A DNA stretch of 64,000 nucleotides from Pyxidicoccus trucidator (GCF_010894435.1 NZ_JAAIXZ010000006.1:372001-436000); one strand, 5' to 3'. Shown: positions 26,701 through 36,060, numbered from the stretch's first letter. Notes: a model not told the origin generated them from the letters alone. Numbers and translations: made by a program.

Positions 26701-28050
26701 TTACCTATCAGAACCGGATGGGCTCCCGGAAGAGGAACCCTCCGGAGGGGGCTCCTGGGGCTCGTCCGGGGCGGGCCGGGTGGGGTACGGGATGCCCTCC
26801 GCCCCCCTCACCTGGGTGGGTCTGGCAGTGGACACCGTCACCTCCCCCTCCCGGTCCTCGTCGCTCGGCCGCTCGCGGGACGCGGGGGCGCTGCTCTGCT
26901 GGGGCCGCTTCTTCACCGAGGCGAAGATCGGCTTGAAGGCGTCCAGGGCGCGCCGGACCTCGTCCAGGGGCAGCGCCGGGCTGTGGTTGCCGTTCACCCC
27001 CGTCATGGAGGTGGCCATGCACATGGCGTTGAGGATGGCCTCCTCGGTGGCCTCCATCACCGCCTCGTAGAGGGGGTCCAGCCGCTGATCCAGGAGGATC
27101 TTCAGCTTGTAGACCATCTTCTGCGTGCGCCTGGGGATGATGTTGGCGGTGGAGAAGCCGACGACAATCTCCCCCGAGCCGTGCGCCGCGTAGCTGCCCA
27201 CCCGGCCGATGCCCAGCGCCACGCGCTTGCAGAGGCGGTTGATTTGATGGCTGAGCAGCGGCGCGTCCGTGGCCACCACGGCGATGATGGAGCCGTACGT
27301 GTGGCCGCGCTTGGGCGTGCCCTTGAACTTCTCCGCCAGCACCTCGCCCACCGGCAGGCCGCCCACCCTCAGGTTGTGCATCTTCCCGAAGTTGGACATC
27401 ACCAGCACGCCCAGCGTGTAGCCGCCCAGCACCTCCGGCAGCTTCCGGGACGACGTGCCGATGCCGGCCTTGAAGTCGCACGTCACCATGCCGGTGCCGC
27501 CGCCCACGTTGCCCTCGGCCACGGGGCCGGTGGCGGCCTTGAGGATGGCCTCGCGCACGTGCTCCTCGCGCACGTGCCGGCCGGAGATGTCGTTGAGCCA
27601 CGAGTCGTCGCACTCGCCCACCACGGGGATGATGACGTCGTGCTCGTCGCCGATGCCGGGGTAGCGCTCCACCAGGTGGCGCGCCACGCCGTCCGACACC
27701 GCGCCCACCGCCATGGTGTTGGTCAGGAGGATGGGCGTCTCGATGAGCCCCCACTCCATCAACTGCGTCATGCCGGAGACCTCGCCCGCGCCGTTGAGCA
27801 CGAAGCCGCCGCCGGTCATGCGCTCCATGAAGATGTTGCCGTTGTTGGGCATGATGGCCGTGACGCCGGTGCGCACCGGGCCATGGCCGGGCCGCAGCGG
27901 GCCCTCGCCTTTGATGATGGTGCTGTGGCCGACGAGGACGCCTTCCACGTCGGTGATGGCGTTGAACTTCCCGGGCTTGAAGCGCCCCAGCGGGAGGCCC
28001 AGCTCGCGAGCGCGGACACGGGGCCCTGTTTCCTCGGGGATGTGCACCAT
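26701..28050 (-). CDS. P1-family peptidase (DmpA-type aminopeptidase)
   Basis: A 449-residue N-terminal-nucleophile hydrolase of the DmpA/S58 family. Key positions are visible: Asn220 in LVMSNFG and the self-cleavage/catalytic Ser254 in TYGSIIAVVATDAPLL; the GGFVLNGAGEV and GGGTGMVTCDFKAGIG loops are typical. DmpA cleaves its own chain before the Ser and then removes N-terminal residues from peptides (D- or L-aminopeptidase, or beta-peptides). There is no signal peptide, so it is cytoplasmic. The C-terminal 60 residues are Pro/Ser/Glu-rich and variable. The small basic gene at 26538 is 46 bases downstream. Confidence 0.9.
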   Translation of the reverse strand: MVHIPEETGPRVRARELGLPLGRFKPGKFNAITDVEGVLVGHSTIIKGEGPLRPGHGPVRTGVTAIMPNNGNIFMERMTGGGFVLNGAGEVSGMTQLMEWGLIETPILLTNTMAVGAVSDGVARHLVERYPGIGDEHDVIIPVVGECDDSWLNDISGRHVREEHVREAILKAATGPVAEGNVGGGTGMVTCDFKAGIGTSSRKLPEVLGGYTLGVLVMSNFGKMHNLRVGGLPVGEVLAEKFKGTPKRGHTYGSIIAVVATDAPLLSHQINRLCKRVALGIGRVGSYAAHGSGEIVVGFSTANIIPRRTQKMVYKLKILLDQRLDPLYEAVMEATEEAILNAMCMATSMTGVNGNHSPALPLDEVRRALDAFKPIFASVKKRPQQSSAPASRERPSDEDREGEVTVSTARPTQVRGAEGIPYPTRPAPDEPQEPPPEGSSSGSPSGSDR

Positions 28051-28218
28051 GGTCGGCGGACCCTATCCGACCCACTCCCACCGTCAATCACTCCTGCGCA
28101 TGCCCCGCCCCCGGGCCCGGTGGCCCCGAGGCCCGGCGGAGGAAAAGACGAAGCCCCGGCCCGGCCGCCAGGAAGGCAGGCACGGGACGGGGCGTCGGTC
28201 AGCAAGGCAGCCCGGGCG

Positions 28219-30435
28219 TCAGGCCTTGGCTTCGATGCGCGGGGCCGGCTCGCCGCCGCCAGTGCCCGAGCCGCCGCCAGTGCCCGAGCCGCCGCCAGCG
28301 CCCGGAGACGCCGGGGCCGTGGACTGCGCGGGGGCCGGAGCGCCCTGCTCGTCCTGGGGCAGGCCCTTGCGCAGCACCGCCGAGGGGTGCTCGGCCGCGC
28401 GGCGCGCCTCGCGCTCCTTGTAGCGGCGGATGGCGGGGGCCATGATTTCGCCGATGAGCCCCCGGTAGTCCATGCCGGCGCCCGCGGCGATGAGGACGAG
28501 GTCGCTCCAGCCCGGCGTCAGGCCAGGGAGCGGGTTGCACTCGATGAAGTAGATGCGGCCCTTGTCGTCCATGCGGAAGTCGATGCGCGCCACGTCGCGG
28601 CACCCCAGCGCCATGAACGAGTTGCGCGCCGCCGTCCGCAGCTTCTCCAGCAGCGCGGGCTCGAGCTTGGCCGGCGCGTCGTAGCGGATGCGGTCCGTCC
28701 AGTCGAGCTTGTGCTGGAAGCTGTAGACGGGGTTCTTCTCCGCCTTGTCGAGGAAGACGATCTCCATCGGCGGCAGCACGCGAGGGCGGCGCTCGCCCAG
28801 CAGGCCCACGGTGAACTCACGCCCGCCGATGTACTCCTCGATGAGCGCGGGCTGCTGGTACTTGCCGGCGATCTCGCGCACCACCTCGCGCAATTCCGCC
28901 TCGCTGTAGCAGACGCTCTTGGTGACGACGCCCTTGGAGCTGCCCTCGGCCACCGGCTTCACGATGAGCGGGAAGGAGGTGAACTCCTTGTTGAGGCGCT
29001 CCTTGCCCGTGGCCATGAGCTGGAAGTTGGGCGTGAGGATGCCGGCCTGGCGGACGATCTTCTTCGCCAGCGCCTTGTCCAGGGCAATGGACAGCGTCGC
29101 CGGGTCGGAGCCCGTGTACGGGATGTCCAGCAGCTCCAGCATGGCCGGGACCTGGCTCTCGCGGTTGCGGCCCTTGAAGCCCTCGGCGATGTTGAAGACG
29201 ATGTCCAGCGGCGTGCTGGACAGCACCGTGGGCAGCTCCGCGGTGGCCTCCAGGTCGATGACCTCGTGGCCCCAGGACGCAATCGCCTCGCGGATGGCCT
29301 GCAGCGTGTTGGGCGAGTCGTACTCGGCCTCGCTGTCCTCCACCGACTCGGCGTTGGCCATGGGCTTCACGCGCTTGACGTTGTAGGTGAAGCCCACGCG
29401 CAGCGGGCCCGTCTTGCGCGCCGGCTTGCCCTGGCGCTTGCCGTCCTTGATCTTGTAGCGCTTCGCCGCGCTCTGGATGATGGAGTTGATGACCCCGTCC
29501 AGGTGCAGCCCGTCCAGCTCCGCGGAGGCGTAGATGCCCGCGCCCGGCTCCAGGCTGGGCAGCGCGTTGATCTCCAGGAAGTACGGCACGCCCGCGTCGC
29601 TCAAGCGGAAGTCGATGCGGCCGAGGTCACGGCAGTCGAGCGCCTGGTAGATCTTCTGCGCCATCTTCCGGACGTCCTCCGCCGTGCGGGGCGGAATCAG
29701 GGCCGGAGCCCGCACGCTGACGGCGTTCTCCTTCTTCGTCTTCAGCTCGTAGTCATAGATGGCGTACTTGCGTCCGGCGGTCATGGCCGGGTCGACGACG
29801 TACTCCACCGGCGTGAGCACGCCGTCGTAGTCGTTGTCCACGGCGGCCAGGAAGGGCACCGTGAGGTCCCTGCCGGAGATGTACTCCTCCACCAGCACGC
29901 CGGCGGGGTACTTCTCCAGCGCGGCGGCCACCTTGGTGCGCACCTCGTCCAGCGTCTCCGCGATGGAGTCCTGGGTGATGCCCTTCGAGGAGCCCTCGAA
30001 GTTGGGCTTCACGATGACGGGGAAGCGCAGGTTCTCCGCGGTCAGCTCGCTGAGCTTCTCCACGTACTGCCAGCCCGGGGTGCGGATGCCCTGCTTGGTG
30101 AGGACGAGCTTGGTGAGCTGCTTGTCCAGCGTCACCGCGAGCGCGTACGCGTCCGAGCCCGTGTACGGGAAGCCGAGCTCGTCGAAGAGGGCCGGGTAGA
30201 AGGCCTCACGGAAGCGGCCTCGGCGCCCCTCGGCGGTGTTGAAGATGAGGTCCGGGCTGTACGCCTCCAGCCGCGCCACGGTGCGCGAGGCGGGGCCGCT
30301 GACCTCGAAGCGCTCCAGCCGGTGGCCGAGCCGCTCGATGGCCGCGGCCAGTGCGTTGACCGTCTCCTGGGTGTCGAACTCCGCTTCTTCTTCCGAATCA
30401 GACAGCCTGAGGTTGTGGGTCAGCGCGATGCGCAC
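28219..30435 (-). CDS. Tandem ATP-grasp protein (two Ddl-like ligases)
   Basis: A 738-residue protein made of two D-Ala-D-Ala-ligase-like ATP-grasp units. Each has the N-terminal 'pre-ATP-grasp' part (SPDLIFNTAEG in copy 1, PLDIVFNIAEG in copy 2), a PYTGSDxxxLxxxxDKxLxK segment, a Lys/Gly ATP loop (VIVKPNFEGSSKGI; LIVKPVAEGSSKGV) and the Mg-binding GRIDFR..FLEINALP or ARIDFR..FIECNPLPG. The C-tail holds Gly-Thr-Ser repeats. ATP-grasp ligases join a carboxylate to an amine; the substrate here is unknown and need not be D-Ala. The GTG at 30435 has GAAAGGGG at 6 bases and overlaps the RDD gene by 16 bp in another frame. Confidence 0.85.
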   Translation of the reverse strand: MRIALTHNLRLSDSEEEAEFDTQETVNALAAAIERLGHRLERFEVSGPASRTVARLEAYSPDLIFNTAEGRRGRFREAFYPALFDELGFPYTGSDAYALAVTLDKQLTKLVLTKQGIRTPGWQYVEKLSELTAENLRFPVIVKPNFEGSSKGITQDSIAETLDEVRTKVAAALEKYPAGVLVEEYISGRDLTVPFLAAVDNDYDGVLTPVEYVVDPAMTAGRKYAIYDYELKTKKENAVSVRAPALIPPRTAEDVRKMAQKIYQALDCRDLGRIDFRLSDAGVPYFLEINALPSLEPGAGIYASAELDGLHLDGVINSIIQSAAKRYKIKDGKRQGKPARKTGPLRVGFTYNVKRVKPMANAESVEDSEAEYDSPNTLQAIREAIASWGHEVIDLEATAELPTVLSSTPLDIVFNIAEGFKGRNRESQVPAMLELLDIPYTGSDPATLSIALDKALAKKIVRQAGILTPNFQLMATGKERLNKEFTSFPLIVKPVAEGSSKGVVTKSVCYSEAELREVVREIAGKYQQPALIEEYIGGREFTVGLLGERRPRVLPPMEIVFLDKAEKNPVYSFQHKLDWTDRIRYDAPAKLEPALLEKLRTAARNSFMALGCRDVARIDFRMDDKGRIYFIECNPLPGLTPGWSDLVLIAAGAGMDYRGLIGEIMAPAIRRYKEREARRAAEHPSAVLRKGLPQDEQGAPAPAQSTAPASPGAGGGSGTGGGSGTGGGEPAPRIEAKA

Positions 30436-31064
30436 GATTGCCCCTTTCTCTTCTTCAGCAAGCGACCACGGCGCACCTTCGCCGCGGACATGATTCGCCC
30501 CGGAGCTCGCTGATGAGCCACCGGCGTGCGGGCTGCAACGGTTGCGCCCGCGACAACCTTCCCGTCCACCACCTGCGTCTGCGCCCAGGTATCGCCAAGC
30601 CGCCAGCCGAGCGGATCCCTCACCACGCGCCACGCCTCCACGCCGCCGATGACGACCAGCCCCGCCGCCGCCGCCACCGCGCCCAGCGGCGCGGGCATCA
30701 TCCCCAGCAGCACGATGAGCGCGAGCGGCGCATTGCGAAGCGTGCTGTCGCGGTGCCGCGCCGCCGAGCGCGTGGGCAGGTGCATCACCTTCACGCCGAA
30801 GATGCGCTTGCCCACGCTCTGGCCCTGAATCATCCCGTCGGCCAGCAGCAGGAAGAGCAGCGCCACCACCGCGCCCGCCGCGCCGCACACCACGTACAGG
30901 CCCCAGGCCACCGCCACGTCGACGAGGCGGGCGCCCAGGCGCAGGAAGAGCGAGGCCTTGGGATACGGCGAGCCGGGCTCCGCCGAGCCGTCCGCGACGA
31001 TGCGCAGCACCCGGCTGCCACCCCGGCTGTCCGTCATGAAGACGCGTCCAGGCTCGGGGCTCAC
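30420..31064 (-). CDS. RDD-family membrane protein
   Basis: A 214-residue membrane protein with the RDD pattern: ASLFLRLGARLVDVAVAW at the first helix, a second helix (VVALLFLLLADG), then QSVGKRIFGVKVMHL, the family's conserved Gly-Lys-Arg loop, and further helices near 115-150. The function of RDD proteins is mostly unknown; some transport ions or compatible solutes. The GTG at 31064 overlaps the preceding stop (GTGA); an ATG at 31037 is an alternative start. The basic C-terminus (KVRRGRLLKKRKGQ) overlaps the start of the ATP-grasp gene, so the three minus-strand genes are coupled. Confidence 0.8.
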   Translation of the reverse strand: MSPEPGRVFMTDSRGGSRVLRIVADGSAEPGSPYPKASLFLRLGARLVDVAVAWGLYVVCGAAGAVVALLFLLLADGMIQGQSVGKRIFGVKVMHLPTRSAARHRDSTLRNAPLALIVLLGMMPAPLGAVAAAAGLVVIGGVEAWRVVRDPLGWRLGDTWAQTQVVDGKVVAGATVAARTPVAHQRAPGRIMSAAKVRRGRLLKKRKGQSCASR

Positions 31065-31570
31065 TCCTCGGGCTCCAAGGTGAGGCCCTCCTCGGGCGAC
31101 TCGGGCTCGTCCATCCCCGCCAGGCGGGCCAGGCGCTCATGGGCGCTCAGCGGGTGCAGCAGCGGAGCGGCCCAGGCGGACTGCTCCTGTGCCCTCCCGG
31201 CGGCGAGCGCCGCGGTGGGGCTGCCCGTGTCCGACATGCGCAGGAGGCGCTCGCGCGCGGCGTCCTCGTCATGCGCGGCGGGAGCCCCTTCGCGGGTGAA
31301 GAAGACGAAGGCCATGGCCGGCCGCTTGGACGCCTCGCGCATGGCGAACTGAACGCCGTCGAGGTTCCAGCCCTTCCCGGTCCATTCGGTGAGGGCGCGC
31401 TCCAGCGTGCCTTCATCCACCGTGGACAGCTCCACCACTTTGTACTGCAACGGTCCCGGCGCGCGGACGACCGGGGAGCGTCCGCTCCCGGGGCGCTTGC
31501 CGGCCCGGCGCCTGCGTTGGGGCGGGGGCTTCTCCGACTTGCGTGCGGGCCGCTTCTTCTTGGTGGGCAT
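31061..31570 (-). CDS. DUF4177-like small protein
   Basis: A 169-residue protein. After a strongly basic N-terminus (MPTKKKRPARKSEKPPPQRRRR) comes a compact domain, residues 42-95 (LQYKVVELSTVDEGTLERAL, GKGWNLDGVQFAMRE, MAFVFFTRE), of the DUF4177 type. The C-terminal third is Ala/Glu-rich. DUF4177 has no known biochemical role. The ATG at 31570 is preferred over an upstream ATG because it begins the basic tail and matches codon use. The GTGA overlap couples it to the RDD gene. Confidence 0.7.
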   Translation of the reverse strand: MPTKKKRPARKSEKPPPQRRRRAGKRPGSGRSPVVRAPGPLQYKVVELSTVDEGTLERALTEWTGKGWNLDGVQFAMREASKRPAMAFVFFTREGAPAAHDEDAARERLLRMSDTGSPTAALAAGRAQEQSAWAAPLLHPLSAHERLARLAGMDEPESPEEGLTLEPEE

Positions 31571-31645
31571 CGTGCGCGGTTCATTTGGACGCAACGCGGC
31601 GCGCGGATCAAGCGGCAACCCGCGCATCGTGCGTCCGGCTGTTGT

Positions 31646-32653
31646 CTACAGGAGCTTCGCGGCTTCCAGGGCGTGGTAGGTGATGATGAGGTCGGAGCCG
31701 GCGCGCTTGATGGAGGTGAGCGTCTCCATCATCACCCGCTCGTAGTCAATCCAGCCGGCCTGCCCGGCGGCCTTGAGCATGGAGTACTCGCCGGACACGT
31801 TGTAGCTGACCACCGGCAGTTCGAAGCGCTCGCGCACGGCGCGGATGATGTCCAGGTAGGCCAGCGCGGGCTTCACCATGATCATGTCCGCGCCCTCCTC
31901 CACGTCCAGCGCGACCTCCTTGAGAGCTTCGCGCACGTTGCCGGGGTCCATCTGGTAGCCGCGGCGGTCGCCGGACTTCGGCGCGCTCTGGGCCGCCTCG
32001 CGGAAGGGGCCGTAGAAGCCGGAGGCGTACTTGGCCGCGTAGGAGAGGATGGGCACCTCGGTGAGGCGCACCTCATCCAGGGAGCGGCGGATGGCGGCCA
32101 CGCGCCCGTCCATCATGTCCGAGGGGGCGATGATGTCCGCGCCGGCCTGGGCGCAGGTGACGGCCATCTGGGCCAGCAGCGGCAGGGTGGCGTCGTTGAC
32201 GACGTGGCCCTCCTCCAGCACGCCGCAGTGGCCGTGGTCCGTGTACTCGCAGAGGCACACGTCGGCGATGACCTGGATCTCCGGGTCGGCCGCCTTGATC
32301 TCCCGGATGGCGCGCTGGACGATGCCGTCCTGGGCGTACGCCTGGGTGCCGCGCGCGTCCTTGTGGTTCGGGATTCCGAACAGGAGGACGGAGGGGATGC
32401 CCAGGGACTTCGCGTGCCGGGCCTCGGCGACGGCGTGCTCCACGGACAGGTTGAAGACGCCCGGCATGGAGCCGATGGGACGGCGGACGTCCCGGCCCTC
32501 CACGACGAAGAGCGGGTAGATGAAGTCACCCGGCTCGAGGCGCGTCTCGCGCACCATGTCGCGCAGGACGGGGTTACGGCGGAGGCGGCGGGGTCTGTGG
32601 ACGGGATAGGCCATGACGGACGCCGGTATAAACCGGCGGCGCCCGGCATTCAT
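31646..32653 (-). CDS. hemB: Delta-aminolevulinic acid dehydratase (porphobilinogen synthase)
   Basis: A 335-residue enzyme that condenses two 5-aminolevulinate molecules to porphobilinogen in heme and corrinoid synthesis. The zinc site [14 protein letters not shown], the first active-site Lys in [16 protein letters not shown] and the Schiff-base Lys in [14 protein letters not shown] are present. The start at 32653 is chosen because GGGAGG lies 8 bases upstream; ATG 32614 has a poor ribosome site although conserved sequence begins there. A 7-bp inverted repeat (CGCCGGT-ataa-ACCGGCG, 32621-32638) lies between the two candidates. The 69-residue gene upstream ends 25 bases before it, so the two are probably co-transcribed. 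Confidence 0.95.
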   Translation of the reverse strand: MNAGRRRFIPASVMAYPVHRPRRLRRNPVLRDMVRETRLEPGDFIYPLFVVEGRDVRRPIGSMPGVFNLSVEHAVAEARHAKSLGIPSVLLFGIPNHKDARGTQAYAQDGIVQRAIREIKAADPEIQVIADVCLCEYTDHGHCGVLEEGHVVNDATLPLLAQMAVTCAQAGADIIAPSDMMDGRVAAIRRSLDEVRLTEVPILSYAAKYASGFYGPFREAAQSAPKSGDRRGYQMDPGNVREALKEVALDVEEGADMIMVKPALAYLDIIRAVRERFELPVVSYNVSGEYSMLKAAGQAGWIDYERVMMETLTSIKRAGSDLIITYHALEAAKLL

Positions 32654-32678
32654 CGTTTCCGCCTCCCTGCCCGGCTGC

Positions 32679-32888
32679 TCAGCCTGCGGCGAGCCGCCAG
32701 CTGCGCTGATGTCGCAGGGCCTCCCGCGCCCGGCGCTGCGCGCGGCGCTCGGCGATGTCCGCCTCATGCAGGGCCCGGGCGTAGCGCACGCGCGACGCCT
32801 CGGTGCCGGCCGTCAGCCCCTGCTCGGCCGACTCCAGCTCACGACGGGCCTCCTGAAGCTGCTGCTCGAAGCGGTCCTGGGACGCCAT
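32679..32888 (-). CDS. 69-residue charged coiled-coil protein
   Basis: A short protein with heptad-like charged helices ([40 protein letters not shown]), ATG at 32888 with AAGGAG 7 bases upstream. No known domain. It is followed closely by hemB on the same strand and is divergent from the ABC transporter at 33144. Codon use fits a real gene. Confidence 0.7.
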   Translation of the reverse strand: MASQDRFEQQLQEARRELESAEQGLTAGTEASRVRYARALHEADIAERRAQRRAREALRHQRSWRLAAG

Positions 32889-33015
32889 GGGTCTTCTCCT
32901 TCGCGGGTGGGGAATGTGGCCGACGGGGTGTGCATGGGTCGGACCATGGAGCCCCAACGGTTCCAAGTTCGCGGAAGGACGGGGTGTCGCGGCGCGGCAG
33001 GTACGGAAGGAGTGC

Positions 33016-33027
33016 GAAACGCGTTTC
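33016..33027. promoter_or_regulatory. 12-bp perfect palindrome between divergent genes
   Basis: GAAACGCGTTTC is a perfect palindrome in the 255-base gap between the 69-residue gene (minus) and the ABC transporter (plus). It is a plausible operator for one or both directions. Confidence 0.4.
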
Positions 33028-33143
33028 CCAGGTGCGCGAAAGTGCCGTCGCGGTGAATGGAACGCGCGCTCCCCTGCCTGGCCTCCCCCTGGCAACGCCG
33101 GGCAGGCAATCGTCGGCCGCGTCAGTCGTCTACAGTCGCAACC

Positions 33144-34085
33144 GTGACAGCCAGAGCGCCAGCCATCGAAGTGAGGGGGCTGCGGAAGACGTACCGCCGC
33201 GCCTTCCGCAAGACAGGAAACGATGCCCTCAAGGGCATGGACCTGAGCGTGCCCGAGGGGTGCGCCTTCGGGCTCATCGGCCCCAACGGCGCGGGAAAGA
33301 CGACGTTCATCAAGAGCATCCTCGGCATCGTCCAGCCGACGGGGGGCACGGTGCAGGTGCTGGGCGGCTCGCCGGAGGACCCGCGCATCCGCGCGCGCAT
33401 CGGCTACCTGCCGGAGCGCCTGCACCTGCCGGGCACCTGGACGCCGACGGCCTTCCTGTCCACCGTCGCACGCCTGAAGGGCCTGAAGGCGGATGCGCCG
33501 GGGAACCTGCGCCTGCTGGAGCGGGTGGGCCTGGCGGACGCCGTGGGGCGGAAGATTGGCGGGTACTCCAAGGGCATGCGGCAGCGGCTCGGACTGGCGG
33601 CGGCGCTGGTGGGCTCCCCTTCCCTGCTGGTGCTGGACGAGCCCACGGACGGCATCGACCCCATGGGCCGGCTGGAGGTGCGCCGCATCCTGTTGGAGGA
33701 GGTGAAGCGGGGCACCACCCTCTTCCTCAACTCGCACCTGCTGGCGGAGACGGAGCGGATCTGCGACAGGGTGGCCATCCTCGCGGACGGGCGGGTGGTG
33801 CGTGAGGGGCGCCTGGAGGAGCTGGCGCGCGGCGGGGCCCGGTGGGCGGTGCGCTTCGCGCCCGGGGTGGACGCGGCGGCGCTGGCGGCGGCGGGCTTCT
33901 CGCGCGGCGGCGCCGAGGGCCAGTACCACGTGGAGGCGGAGGACCCGGCGGCGCTCAACACGGCGTTGGACCGGGCGCGTTCGGCCGGGGCGCTGCTGGT
34001 GGAGCTGCGGCGCGACGGGACTGACTTGGAGTCCGTGCTGCTGGGGACTGTGGCCCCGGCGGGCGCGGTGGGGGTGGCGGCTTGA
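33144..34085 (+). CDS. ABC transporter ATP-binding protein
   Basis: A 313-residue ATPase subunit of an ABC-2-type exporter: Walker A GPNGAGKTT, signature YSKGMRQR and Walker B LLVLDEPTDGID, followed by the H-loop in NSHLLAE. The C-terminal 90 residues form the extra domain seen in CcmA/DrrA-type subunits, which work with a separate permease. The GTG at 33144 is chosen because it begins the conserved VxARAPAIEVRGLRKTY segment; the ribosome site is weak. Its stop overlaps the next start (TTGA). The permease and the third gene follow without gaps, so the three genes form one operon. Confidence 0.9.
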   Translation: MTARAPAIEVRGLRKTYRRAFRKTGNDALKGMDLSVPEGCAFGLIGPNGAGKTTFIKSILGIVQPTGGTVQVLGGSPEDPRIRARIGYLPERLHLPGTWTPTAFLSTVARLKGLKADAPGNLRLLERVGLADAVGRKIGGYSKGMRQRLGLAAALVGSPSLLVLDEPTDGIDPMGRLEVRRILLEEVKRGTTLFLNSHLLAETERICDRVAILADGRVVREGRLEELARGGARWAVRFAPGVDAAALAAAGFSRGGAEGQYHVEAEDPAALNTALDRARSAGALLVELRRDGTDLESVLLGTVAPAGAVGVAA

Positions 34086-34918
34086 ATCCGGTGCTGGGAA
34101 TCGCGGGCTACGTGCTGCGCGAGGCGCTGTCGCGCAAGTTCATCCTCGCCTTCATGGTGGGCATCACCCTGGTGCTGTCGGTGGTGGCGCTGAGCCTCCG
34201 CATCGAAGTGGTGGACGGGGCGCTGGCGGCCTCGCGGCTGTTCGGCGAGGAGATTCGCGCGAGCATCCGCTCCGTCGACGTGGCGCTGCGCCCCGTGTAC
34301 ACGGCGGCGGCGTTCATCGTGTTCTACGGGGGCATCCTGTTCGGCATCGTCGCGTGCTCGGACTTCGCGCCGTCGCTGATGTCACCGGGGCGCATCGAGC
34401 ACCTGCTGGCGCTGCCGATTCAGCGCTGGCATCTGCTGGCCGGCACGTTCCTGGGCGTCATGGTGCTGGCGCTGGGCGGCACGCTGTATGGCACCACGGG
34501 GCTGGTGCTCATCTTCGGGGTGAAGGCGGGGTACTGGACGGCGGGGCCGCTCATCGCCGGGCTGATGGCGTGCGTGGGCTTCGCGGCGGTGTACGCGGTG
34601 ATGCTGACCACCGCGACGATGGTGCGCAGCGCGGCGCTCTGCGCGGCGTCCGGCTTCGTCTTCCTGGTGGGCGGCATCATCGCGGGGTACCGGAAGGACG
34701 TGGCCAACTTCCTGGAGGCGGGCTTCAGCCGGAGCACCTTCGAGGCGGTGACGCTGGTGCTGCCGCGACTGTCCTCCCTGGCGATGGCGGCGGGAGACAT
34801 CGCCGCGTCCACGCCGCTGGAGGTGCGCTCGCTGGGGCTGCTGTTGCTGGGCGTGCTGGTGTTTGGATTCGGGGCGCTGGCCGTGGGCTTCTGGCGCTTC
34901 GAAGGAAAGGACTACTGA
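34082..34918 (+). CDS. ABC-2-type permease
   Basis: A 278-residue membrane protein with about six helices (for example FMVGITLVLSVVALSLRI near 20-37, then segments near 75-100, 115-135, 150-180, 195-215 and 250-272), the partner of the ATPase just upstream. It starts with TTG overlapping the ATPase stop. The cargo is unknown; such systems in myxobacteria export lipids, antibiotics or parts of the gliding machinery. Segments flanking the first loop contain a soluble stretch (RIEVVDGALAASRLFGEEIRASIRSVD), probably periplasmic. Confidence 0.85.
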   Translation: MNPVLGIAGYVLREALSRKFILAFMVGITLVLSVVALSLRIEVVDGALAASRLFGEEIRASIRSVDVALRPVYTAAAFIVFYGGILFGIVACSDFAPSLMSPGRIEHLLALPIQRWHLLAGTFLGVMVLALGGTLYGTTGLVLIFGVKAGYWTAGPLIAGLMACVGFAAVYAVMLTTATMVRSAALCAASGFVFLVGGIIAGYRKDVANFLEAGFSRSTFEAVTLVLPRLSSLAMAAGDIAASTPLEVRSLGLLLLGVLVFGFGALAVGFWRFEGKDY

Positions 34919-34919
34919 G

Positions 34920-36035
34920 ATGGACAACCGCCGAAGGCGTCGGGTGTGGCTCGGGGTGGCGGGACTGCTGTTCGTGCTGGGCGCGGTGCTGATGTTCACC
35001 GGCCAGGGCGACGAGCCGGCTCCCGAGGCCCCCAAGGTGGAGTTCCCCCGGCGGATGCGCAGCGAGGAGCGCGAGCGCGCCGACAAGCGCCGGACGTGGG
35101 TGATGCCGACGGTGGACGCCGGCACGGCGGTCCGGGAGCCCCAGCGCCCCAGGGATCCGCTGCTCGCGGCGCTGCCCCGGGGCGAGGGCCGCACGGCCGT
35201 GGTCATCGAGGCCAATGCGCTGAGGCACTCGCCGATTGGCGAGCTGCTGCTGGACTGCCTGATGCGCGACGGCGGGAAGCAGCTGGACGAGTTCCGAGAG
35301 AAGAGCGGCGTGGACCCGCTCCAGGACCTGGACCGGCTGGTCATCACCGACGAGGGGATGATGCTGTCGGGCAACTTCACCAACGCGAAGTTCAAGGAGC
35401 TGATGGGCGATGCCGTGTCAGCGGACTACGGCGAGGGCGCGCGGGTGTACGAGCCAGGGGAGCGGACAGTCACCCTGGCGGATGGCGGCACGGTGACGCG
35501 GCGGAGGGACTCCGCGGTGGGCACCTGGAACAACCAGCTCTTCATGGTGGGCAAGACGCCGGACGAGATAAAGGCGGCCATCGACCGGGTGGAAGGGCGA
35601 GGGCCGGATGAGCCGTCCGTGATTCCGGAGGGCAGCACCTACGGCGAGATGTACGGCGTGCTGTCGGTGGACCAGCTCGCGAAGCTGCTGCCGCCGGAGC
35701 AGGCGGAGCTGGCGCAGCGGCTGCGCGACGTGGCGCAGAACGTGGAGCTGCACGTGGACGCGAGCTCGGACGTGGCGCTGGTGGCGGAGGTGCGCGGCTC
35801 GGACGCGGACAAGGTGACGGACCTGGGCAAGTCCCTGGGCGCCGCGCTGTCCCTGGCGCGCATGAAGGCGCAGGCCGAGGGCGAGAAGGAAATAGCGCAG
35901 CTGCTCGACTTCGCCCGCGTGCAGCCGAGCGGCGACACGTTCAAGCTGGAGATGGCCGTGCCGCTCGCCGCCCTCCAGGAGCGACTGGCGTTCTGCAAGG
36001 AGGAGCGGCAGTCGGCGGATGCGTCGGTGAAGTAG
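34920..36035 (+). CDS. Membrane-anchored protein of unknown function, ABC operon
   Basis: A 371-residue protein: a basic N-terminus, one membrane helix at about 9-27 (VWLGVAGLLFVLGAVLMFTG), then a soluble region of mixed alpha/beta character (RTAVVIEANALRHSPIGELL, LDRLVITDEGMMLSGNF, NVELHVDASSDVALVAEVRG). It lies one base after the permease stop and so belongs to the same operon, probably as a periplasmic part or regulator of the transporter. I recognise no catalytic motif. Confidence 0.7.
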   Translation: MDNRRRRRVWLGVAGLLFVLGAVLMFTGQGDEPAPEAPKVEFPRRMRSEERERADKRRTWVMPTVDAGTAVREPQRPRDPLLAALPRGEGRTAVVIEANALRHSPIGELLLDCLMRDGGKQLDEFREKSGVDPLQDLDRLVITDEGMMLSGNFTNAKFKELMGDAVSADYGEGARVYEPGERTVTLADGGTVTRRRDSAVGTWNNQLFMVGKTPDEIKAAIDRVEGRGPDEPSVIPEGSTYGEMYGVLSVDQLAKLLPPEQAELAQRLRDVAQNVELHVDASSDVALVAEVRGSDADKVTDLGKSLGAALSLARMKAQAEGEKEIAQLLDFARVQPSGDTFKLEMAVPLAALQERLAFCKEERQSADASVK

Positions 36036-36060
36036 GCGCGCGGACCTGTCTGCGCGTGGA

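Noticed and set aside
26983..30513. A very long open frame (over 1,100 codons) on the plus strand antisense to the DmpA and ATP-grasp genes.
   Set aside because: High-GC coding DNA gives long open antisense frames. The translation is low-complexity, rich in Arg, His, Val and Gly, with no domain, while the minus-strand genes have clear motifs.
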